From Dactylorhiza incarnata (lineage: Eukaryota; Streptophyta; Magnoliopsida; Asparagales; Orchidaceae), in NCBI GenBank assembly GCA_033032865.1, contig JAWHQI010000079.1:5956501-6020500 (forward strand): a stretch of 64,000 bases of DNA, written 5' to 3'. The translations under genes were made by a program, and so were the position numbers. This document shows positions 63,291 to 64,000 of the stretch, one piece after another (the stretch's first letter is position 1; every line of letters begins with the position of its first letter). Under the pieces are notes generated by a model, which made no database searches, was not told the DNA's origin, and worked only from the letters and a program-made list of their open reading frames with translations.

Positions 63291-64000
63291 ATGGCGCGCG
63301 ACTATGCTGCAGAAGCTAAGGTGGCCATGGCTGGTCCTGTAGGTATGTTCGATGGTCCTTCGCTCCCTCCACGCCTAGGTCCCGAGGCTGAGGACTTCCT
63401 CGCTTCCAAGAAGAGGAAGAGGCTGGCGAAGAAGAAGAAGAAGGGGAAGAAGAAGGTTGCTGAAGATGATGGCGCCGTCCCTTTGGGTGACCAACATCAG
63501 CAGCTGCTGGACGAGTTGGGGCTTTCTAACGAGGGCAACTCGCCGGCCACTGATCTTCCTATTCCAAATGTCGCCGAGGAGGCGAGCATGCCTGGGACCT
63601 CGGCCCAGAATCAATCGGAGAATCTCGCTCCTACGCGAGGTAGAGAGCTACCTACTCGCCACCTCCTTGATTAGCCTCAACTTGATCCGTATTGCTAAAT
63701 GTTTCTTCTATGCTCGCAGATTCGTCCACCATCGGTGCTCAGGAGGAGCCTTTAGCCGTACCTCCTCTGAGATCGTCGCCCATGATCTCGCCTAGGGGTG
63801 GTGGGCGCTCGACGCGAGTTCTCCATTGCTCTTTGCTGGAGAAGAGGCCGATGAGCGAGCAACGGGCTCCTCTGGCGGGCAGTGTGCTTCCGCCACCACC
63901 GCCTCTTCAATCTTTAGGGCTGGCGAGCAGCTCGCAGCTGCCCGCGGGTGGGCTTCCGCCACCTCCTCCTTTTCCTTCTTCTGCCACTACTCAGGGCGAG
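63291..64000 (+). CDS. Antisense gene 1 of the tandem copy, exons 1 and 2 (partial)
   Basis: Exon 1 63291-63639, intron 63640-63719 (80 bp, GT-AG, phase 1), exon 2 63720 to past the window end. Closely similar to 42029-42740: the basic KKRKRLAKKKKKGKKK segment and the Ser/Pro-rich exon 2 are kept, with no stop or frameshift in the visible part. It is a third independent support for the splice sites. Confidence 0.72.

Larger units (their letters stand above)
63112..64000 (-). mobile_element. Next tandem copy of the C family, 3' internal part
   Basis: Matches 41850-42740 with only a few per cent difference by eye. It extends beyond the window. Confidence 0.88.

Overview
The window is plant nuclear DNA built almost entirely from transposable elements. 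Evidence: Ty3/gypsy elements of typical plant lineages (a Tekay/Del-like chromovirus with chromodomain, a CRM-like chromovirus whose pol runs into its 3' LTR, an Athila-like gag-protease element with a tRNA-Asp-type primer site, and Tat/Retand-like elements with two RNase H domains), a Ty1/copia-type element primed by initiator tRNA-Met, a LINE ORF1 of the DUF4283/CCHC type, and a hAT-like DNA transposon. No ordinary host gene, rRNA, tRNA or CRISPR was found. A large, repeat-rich, probably eudicot genome is likely (inference); a CRM-like element would fit pericentromeric DNA.

Left half (1-37993) is one stack of nested insertions, solved from LTR ends and target-site duplications (TSDs). G (Tat-like, +) spans from before the window to its 3' LTR at 37246-37993. 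F (Athila-like, non-autonomous, -, 383-36443, TSD CATGT) sits in G. F's left LTR is split by B (Tat/Retand-like, +, 517-21715, TSD GGGTG), whose 5' LTR is split by A (Tekay-like, +, 977-10099, TSD GCCTA). F's right LTR is split by E (CRM-like, +, 28118-35492). A is the youngest: its 2079-bp LTRs differ at only three positions I could find, and its gag and pol are open.

Middle (37994-41183): a LINE ORF1 remnant cut by G, its 5' flank, and about 1.8 kb of unassigned retroelement-like sequence.

Right part (41184-64000): C, a Tat/Retand-like element on the - strand, in a head-to-tail tandem: its 5' LTR (62451-63111) is also the 3' LTR of the next copy, which leaves the window. C carries a solo copia-type LTR (43116-44418, TSD GCCTT) and, in gag, a hAT-like transposon (53867-62128, TSD CAAGCTTG) that itself holds a copia-type element (54334-61912, TSD CACTT) with gag and an extra intron-containing gene but no pol.

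Most interesting: (1) the Tat elements carry two antisense genes, each with its own TATA box and two small introns, and intron phases agree between copies B and C; (2) most families carry their own CpG-rich half-site pair, repeated in LTRs and sometimes inside coding regions, and the same core is shared by A and F although they belong to different lineages; (3) A has an 82-bp GT-AG segment between gag and protease whose removal exactly restores the frame; (4) the copia-type element carries a spliced accessory gene instead of pol. Together these suggest, as hypothesis only, family-specific accessory proteins acting on family-specific motif arrays, comparable in logic to the VANC anti-silencing proteins of Arabidopsis VANDAL elements.
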